Positions 59,690-64,000 of a DNA stretch of 64,000 bases are shown here, piece by piece (position 1 is the first letter of the stretch; the number at the start of each line of letters is the position of its first letter). The translations under genes and the position numbers were made by a program. The DNA comes from Sphagnum compactum (Eukaryota > Bryophyta > Sphagnopsida > Sphagnales): the NCBI GenBank assembly GCA_965153455.1, contig OZ234496.1, positions 4,969,207 to 5,033,206 on the forward strand, written 5' to 3'. The notes below the pieces were generated by a model. It saw nothing but the letters and a program-made list of their open reading frames with translations, ran no database searches and had not been told where the DNA came from.

Positions 59690-60560
59690 AGGTTTGTAAC
59701 TGCCACCTCGTGTGTGTGCATACCGTAAGGTGTCTCGATTTTTGCAATGGACAAGTTCTCCATGCCCATGGGCATAACCCTCCTGAATAAAGCAGCCCTC
59801 TCTACGATGACCCTAGTCCAAGTGGCTTGGGAGTCCAAGTCCACAACTTGGTCCATTTGAGCAGTAATGGAAAAGGGTGGAATGGGATGTCTCCCAAAAA
59901 GTACAAAAAGTAGAAAGTAAGGAAGGAAATGAGACAAAGAGGCATGTTTGGACATCCTGTAACCCATGGCGGTGTAAGGTAGGGCCAAGTCCCAATCCTC
60001 TTTGTTCCGAGTGAGGCAAATCCTCAAAAGTCCCTTCTTGCATGTCTCAACCATCCTGTCTGCAAGGCCATCAGCTTGGGGATGATCTCTTGAAGTTTGA
60101 CGATGGTCAATGAGAGCAAGGTCAGTAGGTCTTGAAATTCTCCTCTGAATTCTAATCCTTGATCAGTAAGGCACTCAACACAAGCCCCAAACCTACTTAG
60201 GACCTGTTGTAAGAAAGCCTGGTTGGTGCTGTGTGATGACTTGTCCAGTAGCGCAACAAATTTGACCCACTTTGAAAAATGTTCAATTATAATCATGATG
60301 TAGACATTACCCCTTAAGGTCTGCGGTAACTTTCCAACTACATCACATGACTAGCGATAGAACATGCCTTGAATAGGGAGTCGAGAAAGCGTGAGCTGTC
60401 GAAAGGAGAAGGAAGTTCTCACTCTATCACATTGTTCACACCTAGCAATGACGTCTCGGACTTGAACATACATACCTCTCCACTGGTAATGAAGAACAAG
60501 AAGGTTATAAGTACGCTTAACTCCAAAGTGTCCAAGCTTTGAGTGTACCTTCTAAATAAG
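59690..60560 (-). pseudogene. Gypsy integrase, decayed
   Basis: The zinc-binding N-terminus is visible at about 60420-60550 (HSKLGHFG..H, then CEQC). The core shows CDVVGKLP (first Asp), EHFSKW, LTDQGLEF (second Asp), and after a one-base frame change HPQADGLADRMV. The catalytic Glu expected before Arg-Met is Asp (codon at 60058-60060). FGRHPIPP follows. Stops at 60552 and 60351 interrupt it. Confidence 0.8.
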
Positions 60561-60949
60561 ACTAGGCCGTTCATGTGATGGAGGAACCACTATGTCGCCT
60601 TGTGGTACGCATCGGATGAAGTGATTGTCCCTCCATGAGTAGCGTTTGGACCGTTGTTGTATGCGATCCCAATGACTTGATGTAATTTGGGGAGGGTATT
60701 CCCCATGCTGAAGAAACCTCAGAATGTCCAAGTCGTCCCATATATCCACAATGGGATGCTCAACCAGGTTATATTATAGTAGTGCAAGATAACTAGATGC
60801 ATAAGATACATGTGTTGCTGGAATCTAGTTAAAGTCTTGCCTGGCTTCTGAGAAATCTTCAGAGGTAGTGAGGGGTCTCTGCGACATGGTATCCGTGTTC
60901 TGATGTGTAATACCAGGTCGGTGACTAACCTTGAATTCATACTCATGAA

Positions 60950-61330
60950 ATATAAGCGCCCAGCGAGCTAACTTACCAGTAAGCTTGTCGTTGGTCATTA
61001 ACCATTTGATAGGCTAATGGTCGGTATATAAAATGAACTTGGTGCCATAAAGATAGGGCCTTAAATGTATGACGGTCCATACAATAGCAAGACATTCCTT
61101 CTCGTATGAAGAGTAATTGCTATTAGCCTTGTTGTTGTTACTGGGTGCATAGGCGATAACATATTCCTTGCCTTCCTCATCAAATTGGCCAAGAATAGCA
61201 CCAATACCAAGAGCATTCCGATCAGTGTGTAAAATGAAGACCTTACTGAAATCAGGTCTTTTCAAAATGGGGAACTTTGAAAGTTTTTCCTTGAGTGCGT
61301 CGAAAGTTTCCTGAGCCTTTTCACTCCATG
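60950..61330 (-). pseudogene. Gypsy RNase H, decayed
   Basis: Shows FILHTDRNALGIGAILGQ, EYVIAYA, NYSSYEKECLAIVWTVIHLR, YLYGTKFILYTDH, the order of the retroviral-type RNase H of gypsy elements. A TAG at 61014-61016 directly follows TDH; PIKWL continues in the same frame. Confidence 0.85.
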
Positions 61331-61389
61331 TCCAAGCAACATCCTTTTTTAATAATGCATAGAGAGAATGAACAATGGTACTGAAGTCT

Positions 61390-62276
61390 TAGACATAAAT
61401 CTTGTAGTAATTACATAGTCCAATGAAGCTCCTCAAAGTGTGAACATCAGTAGGATTGGGCATCTCCAAAATGGCTATTACTTTGGCCCAATGAGCCATA
61501 ATACCATTTGGCAAAATTCTGTGACCAAGGTAGACTATTGAGGTGACAACAAACTCACACTTTTAAAGATGGATCTTCATATTGATTTCATGGACTGTCT
61601 TGAATAACTCCTCAAGATGAGCCAAGTGCTACATGAGTCCCTTGCTATGCTCTAGGACGTCATCTATGTAGCTTTTTAGGAAATCTGCCCCTTTAAGATT
61701 CTGGTCCATGACTCGTTGAAAGTAGATAGGTGCATTTTTCAATGCAAAAGGCATCACAAGCCATTCCCACTACTTGTTGTTTCCATGGAATGTCGTTTTC
61801 TTGAGATCCTTCGCAGTGAGCAGAATCTGGTTGAAGCCTTGCCTCAAATCCACAATTGTGAAGATGTTTGAGTTTCCAATGCTATCAAACAATTATTCAG
61901 GGATGGGCATGGGGTACCTGTCCTAAGGTGTAACCAGGTTCAAAGGCCTATAATCCTCGCACATCCTTTTCTCAGTCCATAATCCAGCCGAATCCTTCTT
62001 TGCTGGCATTACTATAGCAGCTGTGAAATCAGAACTTGATGGCTGAATGAGACCAGCCTCATGGAGTTCATTACATCTTTCATCTACCAGTTCCCACTCA
62101 TGTTTGCTCAACCTATGCATCTTCCAATAGATGGGTGTCTCATCTGTAAGGTCTATAAAGAACTGCATGGTCTTACACCTGCCTAATTCTTTCATTGAGA
62201 AGGCGAACACATTCGCATACTTAATTAGCAAGTCTATGACCTGGTCTCTCTCCTTCTTGGTGAGTTGGTTCCCCAT
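61390..62276 (-). pseudogene. Gypsy reverse transcriptase, decayed
   Basis: Shows HEAGLIQPSSSDFTAAIVMP, KRMCEDYRPLN, FTIVDLRQGFNQI, WLVMPFALKNAP, YFQRVMD and the catalytic SYIDDVLEHSKG, then VYLGHRILPNG and LRSFIGLCNYY. Stops at 61923, 61893, 61770, 61629, 61563 and 61389 interrupt an otherwise continuous frame. Confidence 0.85.
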
Positions 62277-62280
62277 AACG

Positions 62281-62929
62281 AAAGGGTAGTTGGAAACACA
62301 TGGAATGGAGTTGGAAAATGTGTTTGACGACCTAGTGTATTAAGTTCTCCACTATCCAACTGCGGAGATTCGTAGAAGGTTGTAAATGTTCTCCAGAAGC
62401 TTATGTACTTCTAAGTGTATCAGAAACAACTTGAGTCAAATTACATGGTACCTCCTCCCCCAACATTAAGAGTGAAATGTAAAATGTTGTAAATAGGCAA
62501 GTGTACTTGGTTGGGGTGCCATGTAGTCGCATCGCCAGAACTACAAGCTGATTGAATTAATGCTAGTGTTGTGTACATTTGAAAGAGTACACAGGTTACC
62601 AACAACCATGTAAGGGATTTTATGTGATTGTTACTCAAATTACAAAAAAACGTTTGGGCAAATTCGACAATAGTAAAATGCATAGTTAATCTTTCATTCC
62701 CAGCATGGTTGAATTTCTTGAATGCTTCCCTTTAGTGCTAACCATCTTTAAGTGTTGTTGAGCCATGTCCTTTAAACAACGCTACATATTCACTCATGTA
62801 TACAACACCTTACCACTAGAAGTAGATTGAAGGTACCATACAAAGCTTAGTGATCCAATTCCTTAAATTCAACTACCCCTATTAGTAGAGTTCATGTTTA
62901 AGACCTCATTAACTATGTTTTTTTTTTAA
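62281..62929. other. Spacer beyond the retroelement, nothing recognised
   Basis: Upstream of pol on the minus strand, where protease and gag would lie. No Asp protease DTG motif or zinc knuckle was found; an 80-codon frame at 62441-62683 shows no domain. Confidence 0.4.
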
Positions 62930-64000
62930 GCTTGTTGTGTCGAAAATCAATTCTTGATTTTTCTAAAACCTTAGTGTTGGAGAGAATCGACCGATTCTCA
63001 ATATTTTTAAATATAAATTATAATCTAGTTTTCAAGGTATTTGGTTGTCACTCATTTTACAACAATCAGTTTTCAACACCGATTTTCACAAATTCAATTT
63101 TTAATTAAAAAAGTTCCTACATATTAGAGTTTTTCATAAAGTGACCTTACTTTGACCTATTTGGTGCCCTTCTTTCATCCCCGAACCTTCTTTCAAACTT
63201 TAAGTTCACTATTGTAACTAACAATTTTTTGAAAATATTGGAATAAAATGTTGAAACTTAGGACTTAATGCATAGGGTTTGAAAACATTTATAGTTGTAG
63301 TACAATCAACATCACCAATGAACAATATTGGTTAGTAGACAACAATTAATAAAAGACAAATAAGATGAAATTTAAAGTTTGAGGTCCCATTGAATTCTAT
63401 TTAAGTCCATGAGAATTGGGATTGGTATTTTAAACCCAATAACTTCTTTAAATGTCAAGTTCTTTTAACATAGAGAACATGATCAATTCTCATGATGCTC
63501 GGTTCCTAGCTTAATGAGAACCAAGAAATTAGAACCTGTGAAATTTAAGGTGAAAACTGCCTTGAAAATCAAGATGGTTCTCACTTGATTCTTATGAATT
63601 GCCCAACATTGGAATGCACCTAGGAAACTAACGATGGGGCTCATATTTACATCGAACCTATTGGTCTTTTCACCTTAAAACCAAAATGTTCATTCATGGT
63701 GGACATTGATATGGTATTTATTGCATTGCTCTATAGCTTAGAGGGATCGGAGCTAGATAGAAGGCAATTTGGATTATTTTTGTATTATGTATGATATGTG
63801 TGTTGACAATGATGGTTGTATGTCGCGACATAAGAATGCATGACTCTTGTTAAGAGTTTTTTGTTGGTCACATGTCTACATCCTAACTATTATATATAAA
63901 TTGAGGTAAGTAAGCTTGAAACTTGTTCTATTGTGAACAAAATTTTAAGTATTTGGTGTGTTGGATATAATAAAAGTGACGAAGTTGCTTTGGCTACTAA
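62930..64000 (-). repeat. Inverted repeat arm 2 (pairs with 35570-36950), runs off the window
   Basis: Mirrors 35570-36950 from the GTGTTGGAGA.AAT stretch (about 62976) to TTGTTCTATTGTGAAC near the window end. Includes a diverged unit of the 33211 tandem repeat at about 63240-63285. The true right end lies outside the window. Confidence 0.7.

Larger units (their letters stand above)
59235..62280 (-). mobile_element. Decayed Ty3/gypsy retrotransposon pol region with PHD finger
   Basis: Read on the minus strand, the order is reverse transcriptase, RNase H, integrase, PHD finger, which is the gypsy pol order plus an extra domain. From 62276 to about 60100 one frame is kept without indels but is cut by 11 stops (all TAA or TAG). 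Frame changes occur at about 60085-60130 and about 59605-59690. gag and protease are not found upstream, so the copy is 5'-incomplete. A purine-rich TAGGGGGGA at about 59243-59251 is placed where a polypurine tract would precede a 3' LTR, but no LTR pair is seen. The element cannot encode its own proteins. Confidence 0.85.

Noticed and set aside
60351-62276. Reassigned TAA/TAG codons (as Gln) as an explanation for the stop pattern in the gypsy frame
   Set aside because: The intact Roco gene uses CAA/CAG throughout, has no in-frame TAA or TAG, and ends at a normal stop; the retroelement also has frame changes, so decay is simpler.
1-64000. CRISPR arrays, rRNA genes, replication origins
   Set aside because: The regular tandem repeats found lack spacer structure, no rRNA-like stretch is seen, and the sequence is eukaryotic nuclear in character.

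Overview
The window looks like nuclear DNA of a land plant. Genes have GT-AG introns, the recognisable genes are plant types (LRR-ROC-COR 'Roco' proteins, a MYND-type ubiquitin protease, a plant-type universal stress protein), and transposon debris (CACTA-like, hAT-like, Ty3/gypsy) lies in long AT-rich spacers. A non-flowering lineage seems plausible but the species cannot be named from sequence alone.

Layout. 0-12.3 kb is gene-free, AT-rich and full of repeats; a 2.37 kb CACTA-like element with terminal repeats and a 3-bp target duplication sits at 9353-11723. From 12.3 to 55 kb there is a mosaic segmental duplication. Copy A (about 12.34-25.06 kb) and copy B (about 37.74-50.38 kb) each carry, in order, a repeat-rich leader with a hAT-like element, a three-exon Roco gene, and a decayed MYND-type ubiquitin-specific protease. 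Copy C (30.3-35.26 kb) keeps the leader and the 3' flank but lacks the Roco gene and protease. Copy D (53.75-55.05 kb) keeps only leader pieces. Between A and C, and from 35.3 to 37.7 kb, the DNA is AT-rich and gene-free. 55-59 kb holds more dispersed repeats and small transposons. 59.2-62.3 kb is a decayed minus-strand Ty3/gypsy pol region with a PHD finger after the integrase. The last 1 kb is an inverted copy of 35.57-36.95 kb.

Genes. Copy B carries the only gene that looks intact: 43072-47323, three exons, 1287 residues, LRR - ROC GTPase - COR - a conserved C-terminal module I cannot name. Its paralogue in copy A (16387-20569) keeps the same introns but has lost one base in the GTPase domain, so it is probably a pseudogene unless this is an assembly error. 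Copy A also holds a frameshifted universal stress protein fragment absent from B. Nested insertions give a relative history: the hAT-like element is shared by A, B and C at one site and so predates the duplication, whereas an LTR-like insertion inside it occurs only in B.

No rRNA, convincing tRNA or CRISPR array was seen. All repeat matches were found by eye, so most repeat boundaries are good to tens of bases; boundaries with target duplications are exact.
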